Source: Paenibacillus ginsengihumi DSM 21568 (GTDB taxonomy: Bacteria > Bacillota > Bacilli > Paenibacillales > NBRC-103111). From it: DNA of 64,000 nt. The stretch spans positions 156,500 to 220,499 of the forward strand of contig NZ_KB905549.1 of the NCBI RefSeq assembly GCF_000380965.1, read 5' to 3'. Both the position numbers and the translations under genes were made by a program. The first letter of the stretch is position 1; each line of letters opens with the position of its first letter. Of the stretch, positions 33,608-41,884 are shown in pieces. The notes under the pieces were generated by a model. It ran no database searches and was not told the origin of the DNA. It was given only the letters and a program-made list of their open reading frames with translations.

Positions 33608-33910
33608 ATGCAGCCAAGTACGGCAAGAACGCTGAACTTGATTCAGCTGATTCTGGAGATCGGCATCGTCGCGGGCTATTTGATCGGCCTCGTGCCATTG
33701 GCGTACGCCTGGTCCGGCACTTGGGTCGTGCCGCTTGCGGTCATCAACGTCATTATCGCGGCGCTTACCGGCAACGGGACGCTCATGATGACCATCATCA
33801 ACGCCGTGCTGTCGATCGTCAGCTGGATTCCGCTCGTCGGCTACGTGACCCGCCTCGCCGGAGCCGCGGTATCGGTCATCAACATCATGAATCTGAGACG
33901 GCGAGTTTGA
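33608..33910 (+). CDS. Small membrane protein of unknown function
   Basis: About 100 residues from ATG 33608 (MQPSTARTLNLIQLIL); AAGGA is upstream, spacing a little long. Three predicted membrane segments at roughly 8-32, 38-60 and 64-90, with a short basic end (NLRRRV). No motif that I recognise. It stands alone between the esterase remnant and a long tandem array, with its own likely promoter. Confidence 0.6.
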   Translation: MQPSTARTLNLIQLILEIGIVAGYLIGLVPLAYAWSGTWVVPLAVINVIIAALTGNGTLMMTIINAVLSIVSWIPLVGYVTRLAGAAVSVINIMNLRRRV

Positions 33911-34077
33911 GGCATAATTCGTTCCTTGCGAAAGGGCACCCGCCTCTTCGGTATCAAGCCGATACCGCGTCCGCCTTCGCATCCGCCTTGCGGGCAAAGG
34001 CCGGGCCAAGGGCTCCTGCCCTTTATGCCCGGTCTTTGTCATGCAGCTGACCTGCCTTCCGCGCATCTTGCCGCCTT

Positions 34078-34382
34078 GCATCTGACCGACCTACACCTGG
34101 TCGACTTACAGCTAGTCGACCTACATCTGGTCACCTGCATCTGACCGACCTACACCTGGTCGACCTACATCTGGTCACCCGCATCTGACCGACCTACACC
34201 TGGTCGACTTACAGCTAGTCGACCTACATCTGGTCACCTGCATCTGACCGACCTACACCTGGTCGACCTACATCTGGTCACCCGCATCTGACCGACCTAC
34301 ACCTGGTCGACCTACATCTGGTCACTTGCATCTGACCTACACTTGGTCAACTTACAGCTAGTCGACTACATCTGGCCGACTT
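34078..34382. repeat. Compound tandem array of 44- and 59-bp units
   Basis: Six blocks alternate between a 59-bp form and a 44-bp form. The forms differ by one extra 15-bp subunit. Subunits are GACCTACACCTGGTC, GACTTACAGCTAGTC and GACCTACATCTGGTC, each itself an inverted repeat (GACC...GGTC or GAC...GTC). It fills most of the spacer between the small membrane protein and the cysteine dioxygenase stop codon. The rest of that spacer, 33911-34077 and 34383-34481, holds no gene that I can see. Confidence 0.85.
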
Positions 34383-34481
34383 GCTCTGGCCGCTCGGCAC
34401 CTGTCCGCCTCGCAGATCCCGCTTCTGCGCCGGCCGTGCCCCCGGAAAACCGTCAGACAAGCCGCACGCCCGGCCCCGGCG

Positions 34482-35000
34482 CTAAATGACAAAATCGAGT
34501 ACCTGCTCATACAGATAATACGTCTTGCTTGCGCTAAGGCGCGGCGCATACAGATGAAGCGATACCGCGCGGCTATGGCCGGGATTGGCCAGCTGATGAA
34601 TTTGCCCGATCGGCGCGGCGTATTCGCCGCCCTCTGCAATGGCGCGCTCGCCGCGCAGCAGCGGATAGCCGAATTCGTCCAGCCGGTACAGCCGGTTGAC
34701 CAGGCTTCCTTCCAGCACGACGCCGCAGCCGATCGAGGCGCCGTGATCGTGAATGCAGGTCGCGCTGCCGGCCGGTATGTGAATCAGCACCAGTTCTGCC
34801 CAAGGCGCTTCGAACAGCACGCGCCGTCCGTACGGTCCGCGGGCCTCCGGCACCTCCCGGCGCCAATCGGGGAGTGCTTCCCGCACCTGCTCCAGCACCT
34901 CCGTTAGCTCCTCCAGCGCAGCCGCTCCCCGCATAGGGACCTGCCTCTTCAGCTTCAACCACGCCTCCATGACGTGCTCGACGCTTTTGATAGTCAACAT
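34482..35000 (-). CDS. Cysteine dioxygenase (cupin)
   Basis: Cytoplasmic Fe(II) enzyme that oxidises cysteine to cysteine sulfinate; 172 residues from ATG 35000 (MLTIKSVEHVMEAW), GGGAGG nine bases upstream. Iron ligands fit His84 and His86 in TCIHDHGASIG and His135 in IGQIHQLAN. The terminal block LHLYAPRLSASKTYYL is typical of bacterial type I cysteine dioxygenases. A monocistronic gene divergent from the two-component system. It might supply or dispose of sulfur in a region rich in sulfatases, but that link is speculative. Mercaptopropionate dioxygenase is the main alternative. Confidence 0.87.
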   Translation of the reverse strand: MLTIKSVEHVMEAWLKLKRQVPMRGAAALEELTEVLEQVREALPDWRREVPEARGPYGRRVLFEAPWAELVLIHIPAGSATCIHDHGASIGCGVVLEGSLVNRLYRLDEFGYPLLRGERAIAEGGEYAAPIGQIHQLANPGHSRAVSLHLYAPRLSASKTYYLYEQVLDFVI

Positions 35001-35186
35001 CGTTGTCAGCCTCCCGCAGATTAGGTAGGATGGAAATCGGGTACCCGGAATGTTTTGCGAGCCCATCATAAGTGTTGCTTTGATTTCTTATCAGATTTTT
35101 TTATAATTCGGGCATCAGCGCATCCCATCGTTACTTACTATGTATTCGCACAGGCGCATCCGGGTGTTTGTCCCTGGGAAATCCGC

Positions 35187-35229
35187 TTAAGATTGTTTTA
35201 AGAATTCCATCACGATCCTGTTAAGAATT
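35187..35229 (+). promoter_or_regulatory. TTAAGA direct repeats before the two-component operon
   Basis: TTAAGA occurs at 35187, 35198 and 35221 (the last two as TTAAGAATT), that is at spacings of 11 and 23 bp, close to one and two helix turns. This is the spacing used by OmpR/PhoP-type regulators. The gene just downstream encodes such a regulator, so autoregulation is plausible. Confidence 0.45.
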
Positions 35230-35278
35230 GTCCGGTATGCTGACATACAAAAGAGCTGATTCGAAGGAGGGATTTTCC

Positions 35279-35971
35279 TTGGCGCAGCCGACCATTCTTC
35301 TGGTGGACGACGAAAAGGAAATTATCGACTTGCTGGAAATTTATTTGAAGAACGAAGGCTACCGGCTGCTGCGGGCGTCCAACGGCCTGGAAGCGCTGAG
35401 CGTGCTGAGCAAGGAGACGGTCGATCTGATCGTCCTGGACATCATGATGCCCAAGATGGACGGCATCGAGGCATGTCTTAAAATTCGCGAGCAAAAAAAC
35501 ATGCCGATCATCATGCTCTCGGCCAAGAGTCAGGATATGGACAAAATTCTCGGTCTCAGCTCCGGCGCCGACGATTACGTCAGCAAGCCGTTCAATCCGC
35601 TGGAGCTGCTGGCGCGCATCAAGTCCCAGCTGAGACGGTATACCCGGCTGAACGTGCCGCAGGCGAATACGTCTCACGAAATCGAAGTGGACGAGCTGAC
35701 GATGAACACGCTGACGCACGAGGTCAAGGTAGACGGGCGCGAGATCAAGCTGACGCCCCGCGAGTTCGCCATTCTGGAGCTGCTGGCCAGACATCGCGGC
35801 ACCGTCTGGAGCATCGAGAAAATATACGAGGCCGTCTGGCAGGAGCCGTATTTCGATTCGGACAATACCGTCATGGTACACATCCGCAAAATCCGGGAAA
35901 AGATCGAGGATAATCCGCGCAAGCCGAAATTTATCAAAACGGTGTGGGGGGTCGGCTACAAAGTTGAATAG
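35279..35971 (+). CDS. OmpR/PhoB-family response regulator
   Basis: DNA-binding response regulator of 230 residues. TTG start at 35279 (AQPTILLVDDEKEI) with AAGGAGG eight bases upstream; an earlier in-frame ATG lacks a site. Receiver domain with D10/D11, phosphoacceptor D54 in LDIMMPKMDG, Lys in DDYVSKPFNPLEL. The winged-helix output domain has LTPREFAILELLARHRGTVWS and the end VWGVGYKVE. The VanR-like subgroup is suggested by overall pattern. Its stop codon overlaps the start of the kinase gene. Confidence 0.92.
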   Translation: MAQPTILLVDDEKEIIDLLEIYLKNEGYRLLRASNGLEALSVLSKETVDLIVLDIMMPKMDGIEACLKIREQKNMPIIMLSAKSQDMDKILGLSSGADDYVSKPFNPLELLARIKSQLRRYTRLNVPQANTSHEIEVDELTMNTLTHEVKVDGREIKLTPREFAILELLARHRGTVWSIEKIYEAVWQEPYFDSDNTVMVHIRKIREKIEDNPRKPKFIKTVWGVGYKVE

Positions 35972-37772
35972 GCCCTTCTATCGAAAGCCCAAACCGCCCA
36001 AGGCGCGCAAACCGATCCTCGAGCGCTTTCCGTTCACGTGGTTTCCGTTTACGCTTGTGCGCAGCCTGATCCTGTTCCTGATCGACGTCGTCCAGATGAC
36101 GCGCCAACAAATCGAGCGGAGCATCCGCATGCAGCTGATGCTGACGTTCGCCGTCTGCCTTGCCGCCGCCTTCGCCGCCTACGGTCTCAGCTCGGCCTTG
36201 TTCGGGCAGGTCAAGAAGGAGCCGGTCATCGATTACTCGCAAGGGGTCAGCCGCATCGACAGGGATGCCCGGCAGTTGGCCCGCATGTTGGAGCCCGTCC
36301 CGGACGAGAACGAGGACGAGGAAATCGAGGAATTCTACGAGGAGGAAATCCCCAATCTCCCGGCCGGAAGCGAAGCTGTGGAGAGCAGCGATGCGCAGGA
36401 GCCGGCTTCAGGCAGCGAGGCGGCGGCGCCGACTTCCCCGGGCTACGGCTCCTCAAACCAGCCGCCCCTGGCGCAGCGCAGCACCGCAGCTGCAGAGCTC
36501 TCCGAAGCCAAGCAGCGGGAGAAAAGCGCCAGAACGGAGGCACGACGCCAACAGGATGAAATGCGCCGCAAGCATTTTCTCGAAGAAGTCGAGCGTCTCG
36601 CCAAATATGAACATTTGAAAATTACGATTACCGATCTGGAGGGTAAAGCGCTGTTTCGCAGCGACAATGCGACGGAGACGACGGTCGACGTGCATACGGT
36701 GATCCGCAATGCGATGGATTCCCGCTACAACAGCTTATCCAACCAGCGCCAGGAATTTTCCAGCTTCTACCCCGTGACCTACAACGGGCAAAAATCGTAC
36801 CTGATCGTCTCCGGCATACCCGAGCCGTATATCAGCTACCGCAAGGGCTCCAGCCCCGTCTCGATGCTGTCTGCGCTGGCCTTGTTTATTTTTTTGTTCT
36901 ATTATTTGACGCGCCAAAAAATGCGATACATCGAGGAGCTTGCGGGCGGTCTGCGCATCGTGGCGACAGGCAATCTGGATTACCGCGTGCAGGAGCGGTC
37001 GCAGGACGAGCTGGGCGCGCTGGCCCGCGACATGAACCTGATGGCCGAGCAGCTGCAGCGCAAGATCGAGGAAGAACGCCGCGCGGAGCGGCTGAAGAAC
37101 GAGCTCGTCACCAATGTCTCGCACGATCTGCGCACGCCGCTTACCCTGATCATGGGCTATTTGCGCCTGCTTCACGACAAAAGCTATGAAACGCCCGAGC
37201 AGGCGGCCAGCTATGTCAGCATCGCCTACAGCAAGGCGGAGAAGCTGAAGGCGCTGATCGACGATCTGTTCGAATATACGAAGCTGTCCAATCAGGACGT
37301 GCCGCTGAACCGCCGGGGCACTGCCATGAACGATCTGCTGGAGCAGCTCCTCGAGGAGCATGTGACGATCGCCGAGGAGCAGCAGCTGTCGATCGTCCGC
37401 AGCATTCCGCATGACAAGCTGTTCGTGCAGATCGATGTCGACAAGATGATCCGCGTCTTCGAGAATTTGCTCGGCAACGCCATCAAATACAGCGAGAAGC
37501 CGGGAACGGTGACGGTCGGAATGGCCGCAGAGAAGCGCCATGTAGTGATCCGCATCAGCAACAAGGCCGACCCGCTGACCGGGGAGGAGCTGAGCCGCCT
37601 GTTCGACCGGTTCTACCGGGTAGACAAGGCCAGATCGTCCGATACCGGCGGCTCGGGCCTGGGGCTGGCCATCGCCAAAAGCATCGTCGAGGCGCATGGC
37701 GGCACGATCTGGGCGGAGTCGGAGAACAAGGAGATTCACTTTTACGTCAAGCTGCCGCGCTTTAACACCTAA
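35964..37772 (+). CDS. HAMP sensor histidine kinase, partner of the OmpR-type regulator
   Basis: Membrane kinase of 602 residues. TTG start at 35964 overlapping the regulator's end by 8 bases. A basic N-terminal tail of about 50 residues precedes helix 1 (near 52-76). The extracellular part to about 285 is unusual: an acidic run (DENEDEEIEEFYEEE), a Ser/Pro/Ala linker, then a charged coiled-coil (KQREKSARTEARRQQDEMRR). Helix 2 is at about 296-313, then HAMP, HisKA (LVTNVSHDLRTPL with the phosphorylated His), and an ATPase domain with LLGNAIKYS and GSGLGLAIAKSIVEAHGG. Signal unknown; VanS-like cell-envelope sensing is one possibility. A strong terminator follows. Confidence 0.92.
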   Translation: MNRPFYRKPKPPKARKPILERFPFTWFPFTLVRSLILFLIDVVQMTRQQIERSIRMQLMLTFAVCLAAAFAAYGLSSALFGQVKKEPVIDYSQGVSRIDRDARQLARMLEPVPDENEDEEIEEFYEEEIPNLPAGSEAVESSDAQEPASGSEAAAPTSPGYGSSNQPPLAQRSTAAAELSEAKQREKSARTEARRQQDEMRRKHFLEEVERLAKYEHLKITITDLEGKALFRSDNATETTVDVHTVIRNAMDSRYNSLSNQRQEFSSFYPVTYNGQKSYLIVSGIPEPYISYRKGSSPVSMLSALALFIFLFYYLTRQKMRYIEELAGGLRIVATGNLDYRVQERSQDELGALARDMNLMAEQLQRKIEEERRAERLKNELVTNVSHDLRTPLTLIMGYLRLLHDKSYETPEQAASYVSIAYSKAEKLKALIDDLFEYTKLSNQDVPLNRRGTAMNDLLEQLLEEHVTIAEEQQLSIVRSIPHDKLFVQIDVDKMIRVFENLLGNAIKYSEKPGTVTVGMAAEKRHVVIRISNKADPLTGEELSRLFDRFYRVDKARSSDTGGSGLGLAIAKSIVEAHGGTIWAESENKEIHFYVKLPRFNT

Positions 37773-37899
37773 GCCGCGTTCGTTCCATGCCGGTGCTGCC
37801 TTCACCTGCTTGCGCCCCTCGCCCCGGCATGGCGCTTCGCCTCATCCTCCCCTGACTCGGCCGGCCCGGCGCTTTTCGCGCTGCACATCTGCGGCGCCC

Positions 37900-37937
37900 G
37901 GCCGCCTGCGCACGCATAGCGCAGGCGGCCTTGTTTT
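37900..37937 (+). terminator. Terminator of the two-component operon
   Basis: GGCCGCCTGCGC (37900-37911) pairs perfectly with GCGCAGGCGGCC (37919-37930), 7-base loop, followed by TTGTTTTTG. Confidence 0.88.
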
Positions 37938-37999
37938 TGTTACAATGCAAAGAGAATCGCAAGTGAGAACATGGACACGACGGATGGAGGAGACGAAAC

Positions 38000-38800
38000 A
38001 TGCCCGGATTTTTGCTCGATCTTGACGGGACGCTGTATCACGGGGACCGGCCGATTCCTCACGCCGCGGATTTTGTCGCGTCGCTGAGGAAGGAAGGCAA
38101 CCCCTTCCTGTTCGTAACCAACAATTCTTCGCGAGAGCCGGAGCAGGTAGCGGCCCATCTGCGGGCAACGGGCATCGACGCCCGGCCGGAAGAGGTGCTG
38201 ACGTCGTCGCAAGCCGCGGCGCTGTTCGTGCGGGAGCAGCAGTGGGGCGACCGGGTATACTGCATCGGAGAAGCCGGCCTGCGCGCGGAGCTGCGAAGGT
38301 GCGGGTTCATCCTGCAGGACGAGACGGCAGCCGGGGTGGAAGCGGGGACGGCCGATGCCGTCGTCCAGGGCATTGACCGCAGCTTCGACTACGCCAAGCT
38401 GCTCGCCGCCGTCCGGCACATTCGCGCGGGCGCCCGGTATGTGCTGACGAACCCGGATCATCTGCTGCCGTGGAACGGCGAGCTGACGCCGGGGGCCGGG
38501 TCGATCGCGGCAGCCATCGAGCGCGCGGCGGAATGCGCGCCGGTTGTGATCGGCAAGCCTTCGCCGATCATCATGCGCTACGCGATTGCCCGCCTCGGCC
38601 TGGACGCCCGCGACATCTGGGTCGTCGGCGACAATCTGCGCACCGACATCGCCGGCGGCGCGAACGCCGGCTGCCGCACCGCGCTCGTCCTGACGGGGCT
38701 CGTCGCGGAGCGGGACGCCGCAGAGCGGCTGCGGGAAAGCGCCGTGCAGCCGGACCTGGTGTGCCGCGATTTGGCCGACCTGCGGGCACAGCTATCTTAA
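38000..38800 (+). CDS. HAD-IIA family phosphatase (NagD-like)
   Basis: Cytoplasmic phosphatase of 266 residues, ATG 38000 with GGAGGAGA upstream. Motif I FLLDLDGTLYHG (nucleophile D7, acid D9), motif II FVTNNSSREPEQV, a lid domain, motif III Lys in VIGKPSPIIM, motif IV WVVGDNLRTDIAGG. It belongs to the group acting on small phosphates such as nucleotides, glycolate-phosphate or glycerol-phosphate. A second member is at 50215-50985. It stands alone between a terminator and the LysR gene. Confidence 0.87.
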   Translation: MPGFLLDLDGTLYHGDRPIPHAADFVASLRKEGNPFLFVTNNSSREPEQVAAHLRATGIDARPEEVLTSSQAAALFVREQQWGDRVYCIGEAGLRAELRRCGFILQDETAAGVEAGTADAVVQGIDRSFDYAKLLAAVRHIRAGARYVLTNPDHLLPWNGELTPGAGSIAAAIERAAECAPVVIGKPSPIIMRYAIARLGLDARDIWVVGDNLRTDIAGGANAGCRTALVLTGLVAERDAAERLRESAVQPDLVCRDLADLRAQLS

Positions 38801-38827
38801 ATTACTGTAAATCCGCGGGCTGCGCAT

Positions 38828-38856
38828 TTGCCCTGACCTGGGAAGTAGAATATAAT
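38828..38856 (+). promoter_or_regulatory. Candidate sigma-A promoter of the LysR gene
   Basis: TTGCCC at 38828-38833, 17-bp spacer, TATAAT at 38851-38856, about 135 bp before the GTG start. Confidence 0.55.
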
Positions 38857-38991
38857 AAAAACAGCCAAGAAATTGCGTTTATACCATTAGCCGCCTCGAT
38901 AAAAATTCGTTATTCGCACCAGGCAATCAGCTGTGTTGTACGGATGGAGCGCGGCCGCTTGGACGAATCGTGCAAGGAGGGGAGGAACGAC

Positions 38992-39894
38992 GTGAACCTG
39001 AACCAATTGGAAACGCTCATAACCATCTCCAAGACGATGAGCTTCCGCAAAGCGGGCGAAATTTTGAATTTGACCCAGCCGGCGGTGTCCGCGCAGATCA
39101 AGAGTCTCGAGGACGAATTCAAGACCGTGCTGATCGACCGCAACCAGCCGGTCACCTTGACCGACAGCGGCAAAGTGTTTCTCGAGCATGCGGAGATCAT
39201 CTTGCAGACGGTGGAAGACCTGAAGCAGCGGCTGCTCGATTTGAATCAGACGCCGCAAGGCCATATTCACCTGGGAACGACGACGTCGATCGCCATTCAA
39301 ATTTTGCCGCGCGTCTTATCGTACTTCCAGAATCAGTTCCCGCTGATCAAAACAACGATACATTCCATGACAACCTCGCAAATTATGCAGAGCGTCGAGA
39401 ACGGCTCGATCGATATCGGCATCACCTATTTGTTCGACAAGCATCCGGCCCTGGAAAGCTCGGTGCTCTACTACGATACGTTCGAGCTTGTCGTTGCTCC
39501 GGAGCATCCGCTTGCCCGCTATGCGCACATCCCCATCGAACAGCTGCACGAGCTGCCTCTGATCATGCTCTCGCCGGAGACGGCGGGCCGCCGTTTTGTC
39601 GATCAGATTTTGAAGCAGATGTACATAACGCCGCAGGTCGTGATGGAGCTGTCCAGCAGCGAGGAAGTCAAGCGGATGGTCGAGCTGAATTTGGGCGCGG
39701 CCATTATTTCCAAGATGTCGATTCAGAATGAGCTGCGACTGGGCACACTGAAGACGATCATGGTCAACGAGCTGGCCATCAGCCATCCCGTCGGCGTCGT
39801 GCACAAGTCAGGCCGCTATGTCAGCTCGGCGCTGCAGCAATTTTTGCAGGATTTGAAAGGGATGCAGGAAATTGATTTCATAGGATCGGAGTGA
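38992..39894 (+). CDS. LysR-family transcription regulator
   Basis: Regulator of 300 residues. GTG start at 38992 (MNLNQLETLITISKTMSF) with AAGGAGGGGAGG upstream. The N-terminal helix-turn-helix spans residues 1-60 (FRKAGEILNLTQPAVSAQIKSL), followed by the two-lobed effector domain (GHIHLGTTTSIAIQILPRVL...; ELPLIMLSPETAGRR...). It is not divergent from a metabolic gene as many LysR genes are; the PHP phosphatase follows 7 bp later in the same direction and may be its partner. Target and effector unknown; CysB/CbbR/CcpC-like subgroups cannot be told apart here. Confidence 0.9.
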   Translation: MNLNQLETLITISKTMSFRKAGEILNLTQPAVSAQIKSLEDEFKTVLIDRNQPVTLTDSGKVFLEHAEIILQTVEDLKQRLLDLNQTPQGHIHLGTTTSIAIQILPRVLSYFQNQFPLIKTTIHSMTTSQIMQSVENGSIDIGITYLFDKHPALESSVLYYDTFELVVAPEHPLARYAHIPIEQLHELPLIMLSPETAGRRFVDQILKQMYITPQVVMELSSSEEVKRMVELNLGAAIISKMSIQNELRLGTLKTIMVNELAISHPVGVVHKSGRYVSSALQQFLQDLKGMQEIDFIGSE

Positions 39895-39901
39895 GGAGCG
39901 C

Positions 39902-40708
39902 ATGAAATTTGATTTGCATACGCATCACAAGCGGTGCGGCCACGCGGTCGGCACGATCCGCGATTATATTGAAGCCGGCATATCCCGCGGCTTGTCCGTG
40001 ATCGGCATTTCCGACCATTCGCCTTATTTTGCAAGCGAGCTCGATCAGGAGCAGCCGGGAATCGCCATGGCCAAGAGCGAGTTCGCCCGTTACGTGGAAG
40101 AGGTGCTTTCCTTAAAAGAGGAATACAAAGGAAAAATCGATGTGCTGCTTGGCGTGGAATCCGACTTTTTCCCGGAGCATGCGGAGCTCTACCGGCAAAT
40201 CTACGAAGGCTATCCCTTCGATTATATTATCGGCTCGGTGCACTTGTCCGGGGGTGTCAGCATCTTCAACAAGAAGCGCTGGAACGGACTCACCGAAGAG
40301 CAGAAGGTCGAGCAAAAAGAAATTTATTACGACCTCATCGAGCAATCGGCCAAGAGCGGGATGTTCCAGATTCTCGGCCATATCGATGCGATGCGCGGCT
40401 TTTATCCGGCCTTCTCCGAGATTAAGACGGAAGCGGTGGACCGCACGCTGAAGACGATCGGGGAATGCGGCATCGCGATCGAGATCAATACGTCCGGCAA
40501 AACGAAGGACTGCGGCGGCTGGTATCCGATCGACGCCATTCTGGAGCGGGCGCTGCACTACGGCGTGAAGGTCACGTTCGGCTCCGACGCCCACAAGCCC
40601 GAGCGGGTCGGCGACGACTGGGACGAGGTGGCCGCGAGACTGAAGGAGATCGGATACCGCGAGTGGGTCTATTACAAAGAGAAGCAAATGCAGGTTGTAC
40701 CGCTTTGA
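39902..40708 (+). CDS. PHP-family phosphatase, histidinol-phosphatase-like
   Basis: Metal-dependent PHP hydrolase of 268 residues. ATG 39902, GTGAGGAG upstream. KFDLHTHHKRCGHA and GISDHSPYF carry the first metal ligands; LGVESDFFPEH, IIGSVHL, LGHIDAMRGF and VTFGSDAHKPERVG complete the site. It matches the HisK-type histidinol-phosphatases, but no other histidine gene is near, so another phosphoester is possible. Co-directional with the LysR gene and followed by an excellent terminator. Confidence 0.85.
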   Translation: MKFDLHTHHKRCGHAVGTIRDYIEAGISRGLSVIGISDHSPYFASELDQEQPGIAMAKSEFARYVEEVLSLKEEYKGKIDVLLGVESDFFPEHAELYRQIYEGYPFDYIIGSVHLSGGVSIFNKKRWNGLTEEQKVEQKEIYYDLIEQSAKSGMFQILGHIDAMRGFYPAFSEIKTEAVDRTLKTIGECGIAIEINTSGKTKDCGGWYPIDAILERALHYGVKVTFGSDAHKPERVGDDWDEVAARLKEIGYREWVYYKEKQMQVVPL

Positions 40709-40718
40709 GCCGCGGCAT

Positions 40719-40772
40719 AATGCCTGTTCGGCGATGCGAACGTTTCGAGCATCGCCGAACAGGCATTTTTTT
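40719..40772 (+). terminator. Terminator of the LysR-PHP unit
   Basis: TGCCTGTTCGGCGATGC (40721-40737) pairs perfectly with GCATCGCCGAACAGGCA (40749-40765), extended by AA/TT, then a run of seven T. Confidence 0.93.
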
Positions 40773-40890
40773 CGCGTATTTAAGCGCTTCTCCCGCCGGC
40801 AGCATCCGACCCGGCATGGACACGATGACCTGCCGGGCCGGTGAACAGCCTCCTGGCATGGCATCGTCGACGCTAAAGATCGGGCTCAGG

Positions 40891-41664
40891 CTATTGGACC
40901 TGAGACGCCCCTGCGTCGTTCGAGATTTGCCCGGCGGAAGCCTGCGGAGCCGCAGTTTGGCCGATCGCCCCCGTCACGTAGTCGCTTGCCCAATTGACCA
41001 TGCCGTCCATGAGCATCAGCACCAGATTGACGACATCCTTGTCCGTCAGGCCGCCGCCCGCTTGGGAGCTGACGAAGTTCGACGTCTTCGCTTCGAGGGC
41101 GAGGATCATCGTCTTCAGCTGCAAAAAATCGCCCGCCAGCGAAGCAACCGACATATAAGAGCCCGCTGGTTGATTTTGCCCCTGGCCTTGCGGCTGGTTT
41201 TGTCCTTGACCGGCAGCTTGTCCTCCCCCTCTGTTCGCTCCCTGGCCTTGGCCTTGCCTGTTCCGGCCCCGGCCTTGAGCCTGGCCCTGACCCTGTCCCT
41301 GGCTTTGCATCGCATCTTGCTCCTGCCCCTGCTCCTGTCCTTGGCTTTGCATCGCATCTTGCTCCTGCCCTTGCTCTTGCCCTTGCCCCTGCCTTGAATC
41401 TTGTCCTTGGGCTCCGCCCTGCTGATCCTGGCCCTGACCGGCTCCTTGCTCGCGAACAGCCCTCTGCTCCCGCCCCTGCCTGCCGTCTTGAGCTTGCTGT
41501 CCCATGTCTCCTTGCCCTTGTTGCCCTTGGCCCGGACCGCTCTGGTCGGCCCTTCTGTTTTTTTGCTCCAACATCTGCCTCATCGCGGCGATTTCCTGCA
41601 TAAGGATGGCATTTTGCTCGGAAACCGCCTGAATTTGCGCCATCATTTCTTGTGATCTGATCAT
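40891..41664 (-). CDS. Gln/Gly-rich low-complexity protein, function unknown
   Basis: 257 residues in three parts. Residues 1-37 form a predicted helix or coiled coil (MMAQIQAVSEQNAILMQEI, MRQMLEQKN). Residues 38-165 are almost only Gln, Gly, Glu, Asp, Arg and Ala, with tandem repeats such as GQEQGQEQDAMQSQ present twice and GQGQNQPQ twice. Residues 168-257 are an ordered, partly hydrophobic end (YMSVASLAGDFLQLKTMILALEAK, in part; VVNLVLMLMDGMVNWASDYV). The start ATG 41664 is preceded by GGGAGG. It lies next to the germination operon in the same direction with about 70 bp between, so a spore-related role is possible but unproven. Confidence 0.75.
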   Translation of the reverse strand: MIRSQEMMAQIQAVSEQNAILMQEIAAMRQMLEQKNRRADQSGPGQGQQGQGDMGQQAQDGRQGREQRAVREQGAGQGQDQQGGAQGQDSRQGQGQEQGQEQDAMQSQGQEQGQEQDAMQSQGQGQGQAQGRGRNRQGQGQGANRGGGQAAGQGQNQPQGQGQNQPAGSYMSVASLAGDFLQLKTMILALEAKTSNFVSSQAGGGLTDKDVVNLVLMLMDGMVNWASDYVTGAIGQTAAPQASAGQISNDAGASQVQ

Positions 41665-41731
41665 AAACGGATTCCTCCCTTTCTCCTAAGTATTCGCTTA
41701 GCGCAGAAATTCACGCAGACGTCATGCCCTG

Positions 41732-41878
41732 TTAGTTATTTCCATTTTTCCACGGAGGATCGCCATATTCATGCAGCTTCCGGTTGAGCTTATAGATCGT
41801 CCAAGGAATCAGCCCGCTGAGCGCAGCGCAGAAGAGAACCTTGCCGGTTGGAATCATTTCGTACAGTTGCTTGAGCAT
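41732..41878 (-). CDS. Small single-helix protein at the end of the germination operon
   Basis: A 48-residue frame, MLKQLYEMIPTGKVLFCAAL then SGLIPWTIYKLNRKLHEYGD and PPWKNGNN. ATG 41878 follows the GerC stop by 6 bp, with AGGTGA six bases before it. One membrane segment is predicted (residues 13-31), then a basic amphipathic tail. Position and size fit the small D-type subunits found in some germinant-receptor operons. I do not recognise the exact family, so the role is inferred from context. Confidence 0.7.
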   Translation of the reverse strand: MLKQLYEMIPTGKVLFCAALSGLIPWTIYKLNRKLHEYGDPPWKNGNN

Positions 41879-41884
41879 CTTTCG

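Noticed and set aside
38470-38991. Upstream extension of the LysR protein to a start inside the HAD gene
   Set aside because: The GTG at 38992 has a very strong ribosome binding site, the helix-turn-helix begins there, and a promoter lies at 38828-38856.
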